Positions 42,104-51,426 of a stretch of 64,000 bases of DNA are shown in pieces. Within the stretch, counting starts at the first letter, position 1, and each line of letters begins with the position of its first letter. Source of the stretch: Roseburia sp. (GTDB lineage Bacteria; Bacillota; Clostridia; Lachnospirales; Lachnospiraceae); contig JAHZFL010000010.1 in assembly GCA_019421345.1 (NCBI GenBank), positions 27,369 through 91,368 of the forward strand, in the 5' to 3' direction. The notes under the pieces were generated by a model, which was given only the letters and a program-made list of their open reading frames with translations, was not told the origin of the DNA and made no database searches. The position numbers and the translations under genes are program-made.

Positions 42104-43282
42104 ATGAGAGCCAGAACATGGATGGCGGCGGCAGCCGCGCTGCAAATCGTGTTTGTCTGCGGCTGCGGGATGAACGATGGGAGCGCGCAGAAAAATACAG
42201 GCACAGAGACAGACGCAGCCGGGGAGGTACAGGCAGAAACGTCTGGCAGTTTGTTGGAGGATGCGCAGGCTTCACAGGCAGAGGGAGAACTGACGGTGAC
42301 ATTTCTTGATGTCGGACAGGGGAATGCCGTTCTCGTTCAAAGTGGGGGAGAAGCGATGCTCATTGACGGCGGAGACAGGGAATATGCTTCTTTTGTCGTG
42401 AGCTATCTGAAAAATGCGGGAGTGACGGAGCTTTCCTATGTAGTTGCTTCGCATTATGATGCCGATCATTTAAACGGGATCGTGGGAGCGCTTCATGCGT
42501 TCCCCTGCGAGGAGGTGCTGGCAGCGGATTATGTCACTGACACGAGAGTGTATGAGTCTTTTTGCGAGGTGATCGCGGAGCAGGGGATAGAACCTGTCTA
42601 TCCCGGGGCAGGGGAGGTCTATGAAATCGGAGACGCATCCTTTACGGTTGTCTGCCCTGACAGCTACGATTATGCGGATGCAAATGATAATTCCGTGGGG
42701 ATTCGTCTGGTACATGGAGCTAACAGCTTTTTGATCTGCGGCGATGCGGGAGAGGCGTCTGAGGAGGCGATGCTCCAAAGCGGCGTTGTGCTTGATTCGG
42801 ATGTTTATCTTGCCAGCCACCACGGCAGCGACACCTCCTCGTCAGCCGCGTTTCTTAAGGCGGTTTCGCCGGAGGCGGTTGTCATCAGTGTTGGGGAGGA
42901 CAATCAGTACGGACATCCGTCCGCACGCGTGCTTGACGATGCGGCGGCAGTCGGTGCAGAAATTTATCGGACCGATTTACAGGGAACGATTACGGTTACA
43001 AGCGATGGAGAGCATCTGTTTTGGAGCACGGAGCCGGCGGCGGAAACGGAACAGAGCGTGAGCGGGGGTCAGGCGGCTTCCGGCGGGGCAGAGCAAGCGC
43101 CTGCCTTGTTAGAAGGAGACGGTCAGGGCATTTATATCCTCAATCAGAACACGAAAAAATTTCATTTGCCATCCTGCTCCAGTGCGAAAGATATTAACAG
43201 TGAAAACCGCGCCGAGTTTCAGGGAACGAGAGATGAGCTGACGGGAGCGGGATATGAGCCGTGTCAGAGGTGCAAGCCGTAA
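42104..43282 (+). CDS. Secreted ComEC-like metallo-beta-lactamase lipoprotein
   Basis: A 392-residue protein. The N-terminus is a signal with a Cys near residue 22 (VFVCGCGMND), so a lipoprotein is likely. A metallo-beta-lactamase domain follows (about 60-305) with FLDVGQGNAVLVQ, ASHYDADHLNGIV, GDAGEASEE and ASHHGSDTSSS, most like the C-terminal part of the DNA-uptake protein ComEC. The C-terminus (about 345-392) has FHLPSCSSAK and YEPCQRCKP, a small Cys pair domain of the Ada metal-binding or nuclease-associated type. It may be a surface nuclease or phosphodiesterase. It follows the ABC exporter by 22 bases, so it could be part of that operon. Confidence 0.85.
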   Translation: MRARTWMAAAAALQIVFVCGCGMNDGSAQKNTGTETDAAGEVQAETSGSLLEDAQASQAEGELTVTFLDVGQGNAVLVQSGGEAMLIDGGDREYASFVVSYLKNAGVTELSYVVASHYDADHLNGIVGALHAFPCEEVLAADYVTDTRVYESFCEVIAEQGIEPVYPGAGEVYEIGDASFTVVCPDSYDYADANDNSVGIRLVHGANSFLICGDAGEASEEAMLQSGVVLDSDVYLASHHGSDTSSSAAFLKAVSPEAVVISVGEDNQYGHPSARVLDDAAAVGAEIYRTDLQGTITVTSDGEHLFWSTEPAAETEQSVSGGQAASGGAEQAPALLEGDGQGIYILNQNTKKFHLPSCSSAKDINSENRAEFQGTRDELTGAGYEPCQRCKP

Positions 43283-43307
43283 GGAGCATGGCATTTTAAA
43301 GTAAAAT

Positions 43308-44510
43308 TCAAGAATAGCTGACCTCAAGGAAGCTTTCTAAAATAGCGAGCGCACAGCCTCCGATGGCACCGTCTTCGGCGCTGCAGGGAAGAATCTCGAT
43401 ATTGCCTGCAGTGTCGCTTCCGACGAAGGAGAGCTGATTGCGAAACACGTCTAAGAGCTCTTTGCGTATGTTCGGATATGCAAAGAGCTTTCCATGAAGA
43501 AATATTTTTTCCGGATTCATTAAAATTGCAATATTTGAGGTAGCGATGCCGAGGTAGCGCATCGCGTTGGTCACATAGACAGTGACCGCCTCATCTCCCA
43601 AGTCGTAGGCGTTTGCGATGGTATCTATGGAAATATCGTCGGGGGTATCTGCAAGCAGGCGCAGCAGGGGAGAAGCATTTAACTCATATAGTTTCCTTAC
43701 ATTTTGAATGAGCCAGCGCTCGCTCGCGATCGTTTGCAGGCAGCCCTGCTTGCCGCATTCGCAGCGCACGCCGTTTGGGTTTACGATCGTGTGACCGATC
43801 TCTCCCGACACATAGGTGTTGCCGAGAAACAGATTTCCGTCGACAAGATTTGCACAAAACATGCCAAGCCCCACATGGAACAGTGCAAAGCTGTCCGGTG
43901 TTTGTGCCGGATGAAACAGATAACGGGCAAGAGCCATACAGCGTGCGTTATTCTCAAGTACAATCGGCAGCTTATAGTGTGCTCGGATCAGCGAGGCGTC
44001 AAAGCGCTGCCAGACATTGTGGTTGCTGATGATGCGGGCGGCGGCCTCATCCATGTGCCCGGGAACCGCGATACCGATACCGACGAGCTGTTCCTGTGTG
44101 AGAGCGGCAGAGCGGAGTGCATCCGCGATTTCTGCCAGAATGATCTCGGTAATATGCTTGCGCAAGGCAGGCTCGTAGGGAAGCTTGTGCTCATAGATGA
44201 CCGTTCCGCAAAGATCTGTGATCAAGGTGCACAGACAGGTCTGGTTAAACTCGATGCCAAGCGCATACCGGTAGTTCGGAACGATGCCAAGAGAAATACG
44301 TTTTCTTCCGGCGCCCGAAGCATCCGAGCTGTCCTCACCCAATTCCTGTACGACGCCCTCCTCCATAAGCCGGGCGATCGTCTGCGTGGTTGTGGCGGGA
44401 GTGATGCCGGTAAGCGCGGCAATCTCTGTCCGGGAGATTGCCGGATTGCGAAAAATACTTTCTAAAATTCGATTTCTGTTGGAACCCTTCTTTGCAGATG
44501 CCTTGTACAT
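43308..44510 (-). CDS. ROK-family transcriptional regulator
   Basis: A 400-residue ROK protein on the minus strand. Residues about 1-75 hold a winged helix (SRTEIAALTGITPATTTQTI); the rest is a sugar-kinase-like fold with GIEFNQTCLCTLITDL, IAVPGHMDEA, the zinc motif CECGKQGCLQTIASE and FLHGKLFAYP. ROK repressors of the NagC/XylR type sense sugars or sugar phosphates. It lies 52 bases after the DUF4838 gene, so both form one unit, divergent to an ABC sugar importer, and it likely controls both. The kinase motif DGxxG is not clearly intact, which fits a regulator rather than an enzyme. Confidence 0.92.
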   Translation of the reverse strand: MYKASAKKGSNRNRILESIFRNPAISRTEIAALTGITPATTTQTIARLMEEGVVQELGEDSSDASGAGRKRISLGIVPNYRYALGIEFNQTCLCTLITDLCGTVIYEHKLPYEPALRKHITEIILAEIADALRSAALTQEQLVGIGIAVPGHMDEAAARIISNHNVWQRFDASLIRAHYKLPIVLENNARCMALARYLFHPAQTPDSFALFHVGLGMFCANLVDGNLFLGNTYVSGEIGHTIVNPNGVRCECGKQGCLQTIASERWLIQNVRKLYELNASPLLRLLADTPDDISIDTIANAYDLGDEAVTVYVTNAMRYLGIATSNIAILMNPEKIFLHGKLFAYPNIRKELLDVFRNQLSFVGSDTAGNIEILPCSAEDGAIGGCALAILESFLEVSYS

Positions 44511-44562
44511 AAAAAACCTCCATGACGAAGCGATTTATCGCGAGGAAACGAAACTCCTGTCC

Positions 44563-46485
44563 TTAGTTCTGATTCAATGAAAAGCCGGTATATTTTGTTG
44601 CAACCTCCGTGATGCGGTAAACGTCCAGATATGGCTGGAAGTCCTGCTCATGTCCGCAGATATAGGAGTGAAACGCCTGGAACTGTTCGTCGGCAAGCGT
44701 TTTGTCGCCCTCTGCCAGAGAAAGCAATGCCTTTGATAAGTGTATGACATAGCCAAAGTGATAGTCAAGGAGTTTTAGGAAAAAACGGTTTATCGGCGGC
44801 AGCGCTTTTATCGTCTCGCTTTCTGCGTCAAGTACAGCGCTCATTTGCTGCAGCTTTTCCTGCATTCTTGTGTAATTTTTTGTTGCCGATTCATTTTTTC
44901 GCGGACCCTTTCCGTTAAAATAGTCACAATCGGAAAGTGCAGACAGTTCAGTGAGGCAGGAGAGCGCGAACTTAGAATGCTTCTCACCGTAGGCAGCGTC
45001 AAAATACTCTGCCATAAGCGCATCAAAGCTCTGTGATCCGTCAAACAGGAGATGACCCATGACATAGTTCGGCAGACCGTTGGGCAGAAACGCGCGAAGC
45101 TCCTGACAACTGATATAGCCGTTTAGACCAAGCGTATGAAGCTGCGCGATGTCTCCACTGATCACACGACTGATGCCGACATAGCCAAAATCACCGTAAT
45201 GCGCGCGCCCAAGCGGATAATCATAGACAAAGCTGTCACCGTGAAATTGTTTTTGCCACGCTCGCAGATAGGAAAGATTTTCTGCAAGCGTCGTGGGAAG
45301 CTCCATCCGGTTGAGACGGTAGGGGGGCAGGGGGAGTGTCTCTGTCTCTTTTGGATAGGAGGAACGGAACGTGCGGCTGATGGGGGCGAACATCAGGGTG
45401 AAGCGCTTGGGATTGTTGAGTGTTTCCGTGACCGGCGGATAGAGCAGCTCCTGATAGAGCAGAAACACGAGATGGCAGTCGATGCTTCGTTCTGTCATGC
45501 GGCGGTCAAGCTCGTTTAAAAGGCGCAGATACTGGTCCGTAAATGAGAGCTTTTGACAGGCTTCACATTCGCAGATGTGATTGGCTTCATCGGCGAGCCA
45601 GATATGAAGATAGTCAACGCCCGGATGTTCCTCTATATAAGAAAGAACGGTATCGCAAAAACGGTCTGTGACCGTTGGATTCGTATAGCAGAGATTCGTA
45701 TTGAGCGGAATCCCGTCGATAAAATCGCGTCTGCCGCCTACCTTTGCAAGCAGCGGTCTGACAGACGGCGGACAGGTGTTTTTCGCCCTTACCCAGCCGA
45801 TCGAAGGAAAGCCGACAGCCTCACAGGTCCAGCCATGCCCGACAGCGTGATAGTAGAGCGCACGCAGCGAGATTGCCTCCTCCATTTGACGATAGCAGTC
45901 AGCGAGAAATTCTTCGGTCAACGCCTCCTTTTGCAGAGAAGGATTTAAGGTATGAGAGTACCAGCGCTCCAAAAAAATATACGGCTCGCGAAATTGCAGA
46001 AAAAAGCTGTTATAGCCAAGCTTTGGCAGCCAGTCGATGAAGGAGAGTACATTCTCCAGAGAGTCGGCACCCTCGATACATACGCCGCGGTGGAACAAGG
46101 CTGCGGTCTTTGTAAGCTGACAGGAAAGCTGGTCGCTTGTTAAGCCTGTCGGAAAATAGGTGTGTCCCGGCAGGAGAAAACGAAAGCCAAGCTGCCGCAG
46201 ATAGGCATAGACGCCGAGCAGAACACTGCGGGAATTGACGCCGCTGATATAACCGTCGTTTTGTGTGATCTTAATCGCATATGCGTCGTTTTGCGCATCT
46301 GCTCCGAAATTGCAGTCTGTGCGCAGCACAATCGAAAAATTGCTGCAGTTTTCGGGTGCGGCTGTATGGGTCTGACAGACGGCGTGAAAATCGCCGGCGG
46401 CTGCATTGAGGTGAGCGGCAAGCTCGTTTGCGGCAAATGTAAAGGTAGCATCCTTTTTTTGACAGGAAATGAACAGATTCCTCAT
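44563..46485 (-). CDS. DUF4838 protein, probable carbohydrate-active enzyme
   Basis: A 640-residue cytoplasmic protein (no signal peptide). The N-terminus (about 1-115) resembles the non-catalytic N domain of alpha-glucuronidase and GH20-type enzymes, ending with YLRQLGFRFLLPGHTYFPTG. A large TIM-barrel-like part follows with LHIWLADEANHICECEACQ and MLMFAPISRTF-like segments, matching DUF4838. Catalytic acid candidates are in LADEANH. The activity is unknown; its partners suggest a glycan breakdown role inside the cell. AAGGAG at about 46494-46499 (complement) precedes the start. Confidence 0.75.
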   Translation of the reverse strand: MRNLFISCQKKDATFTFAANELAAHLNAAAGDFHAVCQTHTAAPENCSNFSIVLRTDCNFGADAQNDAYAIKITQNDGYISGVNSRSVLLGVYAYLRQLGFRFLLPGHTYFPTGLTSDQLSCQLTKTAALFHRGVCIEGADSLENVLSFIDWLPKLGYNSFFLQFREPYIFLERWYSHTLNPSLQKEALTEEFLADCYRQMEEAISLRALYYHAVGHGWTCEAVGFPSIGWVRAKNTCPPSVRPLLAKVGGRRDFIDGIPLNTNLCYTNPTVTDRFCDTVLSYIEEHPGVDYLHIWLADEANHICECEACQKLSFTDQYLRLLNELDRRMTERSIDCHLVFLLYQELLYPPVTETLNNPKRFTLMFAPISRTFRSSYPKETETLPLPPYRLNRMELPTTLAENLSYLRAWQKQFHGDSFVYDYPLGRAHYGDFGYVGISRVISGDIAQLHTLGLNGYISCQELRAFLPNGLPNYVMGHLLFDGSQSFDALMAEYFDAAYGEKHSKFALSCLTELSALSDCDYFNGKGPRKNESATKNYTRMQEKLQQMSAVLDAESETIKALPPINRFFLKLLDYHFGYVIHLSKALLSLAEGDKTLADEQFQAFHSYICGHEQDFQPYLDVYRITEVATKYTGFSLNQN

Positions 46486-46707
46486 AGTCTATACTCCTTT
46501 TCTGAAACAAATAATTATAATTAGTAATTTAAAAATAGAAAAACATAAAAATTTAAAAGATATAAATTATAGAGATTTATTAATTAAGAGTATTATATAT
46601 GGAAAATGAAAGTAAGACAATTTGTGAATTTTACTAAATTTAACATTTTTATATAGAAAAAATAAACAAAAAAGTGAGATATAAAAAGAAAATATTGAAA
46701 TATATTG

Positions 46708-46739
46708 TATAATATGATAAGGTGATGAAAACGAAGAAA
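46708..46739 (+). promoter_or_regulatory. Promoter region of the ABC sugar importer
   Basis: TATAAT (46708-46713) lies 66 bases before the first permease gene; no clear -35 was found. ATGAAAACGAAGAAA (46725-46739) resembles a cre site with one mismatch. The 293-base gap between the divergent genes is extremely AT-rich, and other sites could not be picked out. Confidence 0.4.
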
Positions 46740-46778
46740 AATAATTATAAAATAAAAGAAAAAGGATGAGGTGAAAAA

Positions 46779-47726
46779 ATGGGGGATGCAAAAGCGGGAA
46801 AGAAATCAAAGCTTCTAAAACGAAGACAACGGCAGATCAATCTATGGTGCTGGCTGTTTTTAGCGCCGGCAGTGTTCTTGTACGTCATGTTTCAGGGCTA
46901 TCCGATTTTTATGGGATTTTTTTATTCCCTGCTGGACTGGTCGGGGCTAAGCTCCAATGCAGTGCTGGTTGGTCTTGATAATTACAAGGAACTTTTAAAG
47001 GATCCGTTATTTTTCAATGCGATCAAAAATACGTTTCTCTACATTCTGATGACGGTGCCTCTGCTTTTGACTTTTTCCCTCGGATTGGCGTACTTATTCA
47101 ACTCCATTTTAAAAAAGTGCGTAACGCTCTACCGTACGGTGTTTTTTCTTCCGGTCATCACAACGACCTCTATCGTCGGTATCATTATGATGTTTATCTT
47201 CGGCGGAACAGGAGCAGTCAACCAACTGCTTGCACTTTTCGGGGTCAACGGGTTGAACTGGCTGGGAAATAAAGACACGGCGCTGCTTGTTGTTGCCCTT
47301 GTCGGCTGCTGGAAGGATGTTGGTACCTATATGATCTACTGGCTTGCCGCGCTCCAGAGCGTGCCGCAGGATGTGTATGAGGCGGCACGGATTGACGGAG
47401 CCGGAAGGTGGAAAACATTCAGCAGGGTGGTATTTCCGATCATTCTTCCGATCGGAGGCGTCATTGCAGTGCTTTGTGTCATCAGCTCTCTGAAGGTGTT
47501 TGATCTGGTACAGACGATGACAAACGGCGGACCGTTCTATGCAACGGACGTTGCCGCGACATTTGTTTACCGCACGGCATATGCGGGAAGTAACGGAATG
47601 CCGCGTTTGGGATACGCAAGTGCGGCGGCGATCGTGTTTGGTCTGATCGTCATTGTCATTGGCGTTTCCGGCAATCTTGTAAAGAGCGGTATGCAAAAAA
47701 GGGCGAAGGCGGAGAGTAAAGGATGA
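46779..47726 (+). CDS. ABC sugar transporter permease, MalF type
   Basis: A 315-residue permease with six membrane helices and the EAA loop YEAARIDGAGRWKTFSRVVFP, which docks the shared ATPase. The N-terminus is basic and cytoplasmic. It is the first gene of a carbohydrate importer of the CUT1 type and overlaps the second permease by 4 bases. No ATPase gene is present in the locus, so a shared MsmX/UgpC-type ATPase encoded elsewhere is expected. GATGAGGTG precedes ATG 46779. Confidence 0.93.
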   Translation: MGDAKAGKKSKLLKRRQRQINLWCWLFLAPAVFLYVMFQGYPIFMGFFYSLLDWSGLSSNAVLVGLDNYKELLKDPLFFNAIKNTFLYILMTVPLLLTFSLGLAYLFNSILKKCVTLYRTVFFLPVITTTSIVGIIMMFIFGGTGAVNQLLALFGVNGLNWLGNKDTALLVVALVGCWKDVGTYMIYWLAALQSVPQDVYEAARIDGAGRWKTFSRVVFPIILPIGGVIAVLCVISSLKVFDLVQTMTNGGPFYATDVAATFVYRTAYAGSNGMPRLGYASAAAIVFGLIVIVIGVSGNLVKSGMQKRAKAESKG

Positions 47727-48559
47727 AAAAGAGACGGTTGAAAATAGGAAGCGCGTTGTTGTATTTGGTTTTGACGGTGGTCGGCTTTTTGTGGGTCTAT
47801 CCGTTTTTGTGGATGGTCGCATCCTCATTTAAGACACAGGATGAGTTTTTTGCAAGCAGCTTAAGCCTGTTCCCGAAAACGTTCACAACGGAGAATTTGG
47901 TACGCGCATGGAACAATGCAAATTTTGGCGTATATTTTAAAAATTCCATTCTCGTTACGGCATCAGTCGTGGTGATCGTGCTGCTGATGACGGCACTGGC
48001 GGGCTATGTGCTGGGGCGCTATATGTTTTTCGGCAAAAAAGCGATTCTCGTAATCTTTGTTGCAAGCATCACGATTCCGCTGGTGTTTACGATCATTCCG
48101 GTTTACGAGCTGTTAAAGCAGCTCGGTCTTTCGCAAAATCTGGTCGGACTGATCCTGGCGGAAGCAGGGGGCGGGCATGTGATTTTTTTAATGCTGTTTT
48201 CCAGCTTTTTCGCTTCGATTCCAAAGGAAATGGAGGAGGCGGCAACGATTGACGGGTGCAGCTTTCCGCAGATTTTCGGGCGGGTGATGTTTCCGTTGGC
48301 AAAGCCTGTGATGGTAACGGTCGTGATCATGCAGTTTATCTGGACGTGGAATTCCTTCCTGCTTCCTCTTACGATCACGCTGAATAATCCGAAGCTTCGG
48401 ACGCTTGCGGTCGGACTTTATGCGCTGCGCGGAGAAAATGTCGTGGACTGGACAGGGATCGCGGCTGGAGCGAGCATCGCGGTAGTTCCGGTAATTATAA
48501 TCTTTATCCTGTGTCAGAAATACTTTGTCGACGGTATTGCAGGCGCGGTAAAGAGTTAA
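47723..48559 (+). CDS. ABC sugar transporter permease, MalG type
   Basis: A 278-residue permease with six helices and the EAA loop MEEAATIDGCSFPQIFGRV, paired with the preceding gene. Conserved parts include FLWMVASSFKTQDEFFAS near the start and the last helix with YFVDGIAGAVKS. The ATG overlaps the previous stop. Confidence 0.93.
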   Translation: MKKRRLKIGSALLYLVLTVVGFLWVYPFLWMVASSFKTQDEFFASSLSLFPKTFTTENLVRAWNNANFGVYFKNSILVTASVVVIVLLMTALAGYVLGRYMFFGKKAILVIFVASITIPLVFTIIPVYELLKQLGLSQNLVGLILAEAGGGHVIFLMLFSSFFASIPKEMEEAATIDGCSFPQIFGRVMFPLAKPVMVTVVIMQFIWTWNSFLLPLTITLNNPKLRTLAVGLYALRGENVVDWTGIAAGASIAVVPVIIIFILCQKYFVDGIAGAVKS

Positions 48560-48596
48560 TTAAGAATAAAAAAGGAAAAGTTAAGGAGGAAAAAGA

Positions 48597-50105
48597 ATGA
48601 AGATCAAAAGGGTGATGGCGGCAGTCATGGCGGCAACCGTTGCTTTTGGAACGGCGGCATGCGGCGGCGTGCATGTGACGACCAAAGACGAGCCGCAGAA
48701 GGAGACGGCAGAGCATGAGGATACGCAGACAAAGGAACCCGTGGTGACGGGAGAGGATGAACCGGTGACCTTGCGCGTGGTAGACTGGAGCGACAGCACA
48801 AAGGTGAGGCGAGAGGCGTTCCATCAGAAATTTATGGAGGAAAATCCGAATGTAACGATTGAATATACCGTGCTCACCGCAGATCAGTTTAAGGAGAGTG
48901 TGATCTCCTCCATTAAGAGCGGGGATGCACCGGATCTGTTCCCGCTTCCGTCCGGTATGAAGCTTCAGGCGGCGGTCGATGAAAACTGGTATCTTCCGCT
49001 GAATGATTATCTGGGAGAGGAATTTTTTGGAGCGTTTGCAGACGGAGCGCTCAATGAGGGAATTACGACGCTTGACGGAAATGTGTATGTACTCCCGGAG
49101 TCTGCCAATATCATCAATACGCTGCTGTTTTACAATAAGACGGTCTTGGAAGAAGCGGGCGTGGAAAAGCTGCCGGAGACATGGAGCGAGTTTTATGATG
49201 TTTGCGAGCAGGTCACAGAGGCTGGAAACGGAAAATATTACGGGATCATCGACAGCGGCGCACAGGCAAACCGACTGGAGCTGTTTCTGCGCTCACTGGC
49301 AAGTCTGGAAGGTGCACAGTGCGGCGATATTTCCCAGATGCTTTTGGTAGACGGGCAAAATACCATGAATTCTGAGGGGATGAGAAAGGCGTTTGAATAT
49401 TATGATTCGTTAGTCAAGGCAGGTGTATTCCATCCAAATTCCGTCACCTTAAAGGCGCCGGAGGCAAGAGCATTATTTGCACAGAATCAGGCGGCGTTTA
49501 TTTGTCAGGGCGCATGGTGCATCTCAACATGGAAAGCAGAAAACCCGGACCTTGATTTCGGTGTTATGGCAATCCCTATCCCGGATGACGGGGCAAAAGG
49601 AAAGCTGCCGTATATCGGCGCACAGCCGTGGATGGGAATTTCCGCAAACTGTGAGCACCCGGATGTTGCAGCAAAATATCTCAAAGCGCTTTATTCCGAG
49701 GAATATCAGTCGGGACTTGTTGAGGACGGCGGCTTTGTATCGGTCATTGATGCGGTGAATGAAAAATATATGACTGACGAGCAGATGCTTGCGTATTATC
49801 AGTTGAATCAGGAAGCGGCAGCGCTGGTTCCCGATCCACTGGTAGGCAATCCTGCAACGGCAGAGGTCTATGCGCAGACCACGGCGATCTCGCCGAATCT
49901 GGGCGAGATCGCACAGGGCGTACTGGCACAGTCTGTGGATTATAAGACGCAGTTAAGGGAGCTTGGAGAAAAGACGCAGACCGAATGGGAGCGCGCGATC
50001 GGGGCTGCCAAAGAGGCGGGCGCAGATGTAGATGTCAGCGATTTTGAGTTTAAAAATTGGGATCCGATGAAAAATTATACGACAGAGGATTACGGTAATC
50101 GATAA
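48597..50105 (+). CDS. ABC sugar-binding lipoprotein
   Basis: A 502-residue extracellular solute-binding protein of family 1. A lipobox GTAAC near residue 22 anchors it; a Thr/Glu-rich linker follows, then the binding fold with PDLFPLPSG, LPESANIINTLLFYNK and QNQAAFICQGAWCIS. The gene order permease-permease-binding protein is the reverse of the usual CUT1 order. It starts 37 bases after the second permease with GGAGG before ATG 48597. The sugar cannot be named; the DUF4838 and ROK neighbours suggest an oligosaccharide. Confidence 0.93.
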   Translation: MKIKRVMAAVMAATVAFGTAACGGVHVTTKDEPQKETAEHEDTQTKEPVVTGEDEPVTLRVVDWSDSTKVRREAFHQKFMEENPNVTIEYTVLTADQFKESVISSIKSGDAPDLFPLPSGMKLQAAVDENWYLPLNDYLGEEFFGAFADGALNEGITTLDGNVYVLPESANIINTLLFYNKTVLEEAGVEKLPETWSEFYDVCEQVTEAGNGKYYGIIDSGAQANRLELFLRSLASLEGAQCGDISQMLLVDGQNTMNSEGMRKAFEYYDSLVKAGVFHPNSVTLKAPEARALFAQNQAAFICQGAWCISTWKAENPDLDFGVMAIPIPDDGAKGKLPYIGAQPWMGISANCEHPDVAAKYLKALYSEEYQSGLVEDGGFVSVIDAVNEKYMTDEQMLAYYQLNQEAAALVPDPLVGNPATAEVYAQTTAISPNLGEIAQGVLAQSVDYKTQLRELGEKTQTEWERAIGAAKEAGADVDVSDFEFKNWDPMKNYTTEDYGNR

Positions 50106-50120
50106 AGGGAAAAGTGAAAA

Positions 50121-50166
50121 GCCTTCGGAGTGACGTGGGGTGACGTCATCCTCCGGGGGCTTTTTG
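50121..50166 (+). terminator. Terminator of the ABC sugar importer
   Basis: A GC-rich stem, GCCTTCGGAGTGACG against GACGTCATCCTCCGGGGGC with a small bulge, then TTTTT. Confidence 0.85.
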
Positions 50167-50304
50167 CTTGATAGGAAGCTTTGTTTTGGGATCTGGTTTT
50201 ATGAGTTGCATTTCTGCGGGGCTGTGGGAGGTGCAGACGGCTGAAAAATTATTTTCGATCTTGATCTTGGGGGAGATAAAGCTGCAAAAAACTTTTTCAC
50301 CACC

Positions 50305-50333
50305 TTGCGGAAAGCAGTCAAAATGTGTACAAT
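50305..50333 (+). promoter_or_regulatory. Sigma-A promoter of the asparaginase gene
   Basis: TTGCGG (50305-50310) and TACAAT (50328-50333), 17-base spacer. The rest of the gap shows no further element. Confidence 0.6.
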
Positions 50334-50381
50334 GAGCAACAGAGGAAACGGCGGATGCCGTTATGAAACGGAGAGAAACAG

Positions 50382-51404
50382 ATGTCACGAAAAAAGAAAA
50401 TTTTACTGCTTGCAACGGGAGGAACGATCGCGTCCAAGAAATCAGACAACGGCTTGAAACCGCAGATCACGCCGGAGGAGCTTCTTAGGTATATTCCGCA
50501 GGCAGAAGAAATCTGTGAGATAGAGGCAGTGCAGCTTCTCAACATTGACAGCTCCAATATGGAGCCAAAGCACTGGAAGCTGATGGTCCATGCAATCCGC
50601 GAGAACTACGAACGGTTTGACGGCTTTGTGATCGCGCACGGAACAGACACGATGGCGTACACGGGCGCGGCGCTCTCCTATATGATCCAGAACACGAAAA
50701 AGCCGGTGGTCATCACCGGGGCGCAGAAGCCGATCGACCTTGAGATCACGGATGCGAAGTCCAATCTGCTGGACAGCTTTTTGTATGCGGCAGATGAGAA
50801 ATCGCAGGGCGTGCAGATCGTATTTGACGGAAAGGTGATCGCCGGAACGCGGGCAAAAAAGGTGCGTTCCAAAAGCTATAATGCGTTTTCCAGTATAGAT
50901 TATCCATGTCTTGCCATTATTCAGGACGGTAATATCATGCGCTACATTCCGATGCTTCCCTACGAGCGGGAGGTAGCGTTTTATGAGAAACTGGACGAGA
51001 GCGTGTTTTTGATGAAGCTGATTCCGGGAATCCGACCGAGGATGCTTGCCAGTATTTTTGAAAATTATGATTGTATTATTGTGGAGAGCTTTGGCGTTGG
51101 CGGGATCCCGCAGTCGATCGCGGACGAGTTTTACCGTCTCTGCCGGAAATATCCCAAAAAGCTTGTCGTCATGGCGACACAGGTAGCGCATGAGGGAAGT
51201 GATATGACTGTGTATGAGGTCGGATACGATATGAAAGCGTACTGTCGTTTTCTGGAATCGTATGATATGACGCTTGAGTCCGTGATTGCAAAGGTGATGT
51301 GGATGCTCGGCAATTATGACATTGCAGAGGCGGATGTGGAAGAAATTTTTTACCGTAATATCAATTATGATGTGATATTTGGAAGAAACCGCAGGTGCGA
51401 GTGA
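50382..51404 (+). CDS. L-asparaginase, type I
   Basis: A 340-residue asparaginase that frees ammonia from L-asparagine. The nucleophile loop is LLLATGGTIASKK with the first Thr, and the second motif is HGTDTMAYTGAAL. No signal peptide, so it is the cytoplasmic type. ATG 50382 follows GGAGAG. The next gene encodes an amino acid symporter, which could supply substrate or take up related amino acids. Confidence 0.94.
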   Translation: MSRKKKILLLATGGTIASKKSDNGLKPQITPEELLRYIPQAEEICEIEAVQLLNIDSSNMEPKHWKLMVHAIRENYERFDGFVIAHGTDTMAYTGAALSYMIQNTKKPVVITGAQKPIDLEITDAKSNLLDSFLYAADEKSQGVQIVFDGKVIAGTRAKKVRSKSYNAFSSIDYPCLAIIQDGNIMRYIPMLPYEREVAFYEKLDESVFLMKLIPGIRPRMLASIFENYDCIIVESFGVGGIPQSIADEFYRLCRKYPKKLVVMATQVAHEGSDMTVYEVGYDMKAYCRFLESYDMTLESVIAKVMWMLGNYDIAEADVEEIFYRNINYDVIFGRNRRCE

Positions 51405-51426
51405 GACGGGGAGAGAGGAGAAGAAA

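Noticed and set aside
43704..44465. Plus-strand 253-residue frame opposite the ROK gene
   Set aside because: A shadow frame of a well-supported ROK protein; it has no ribosome site or family resemblance.
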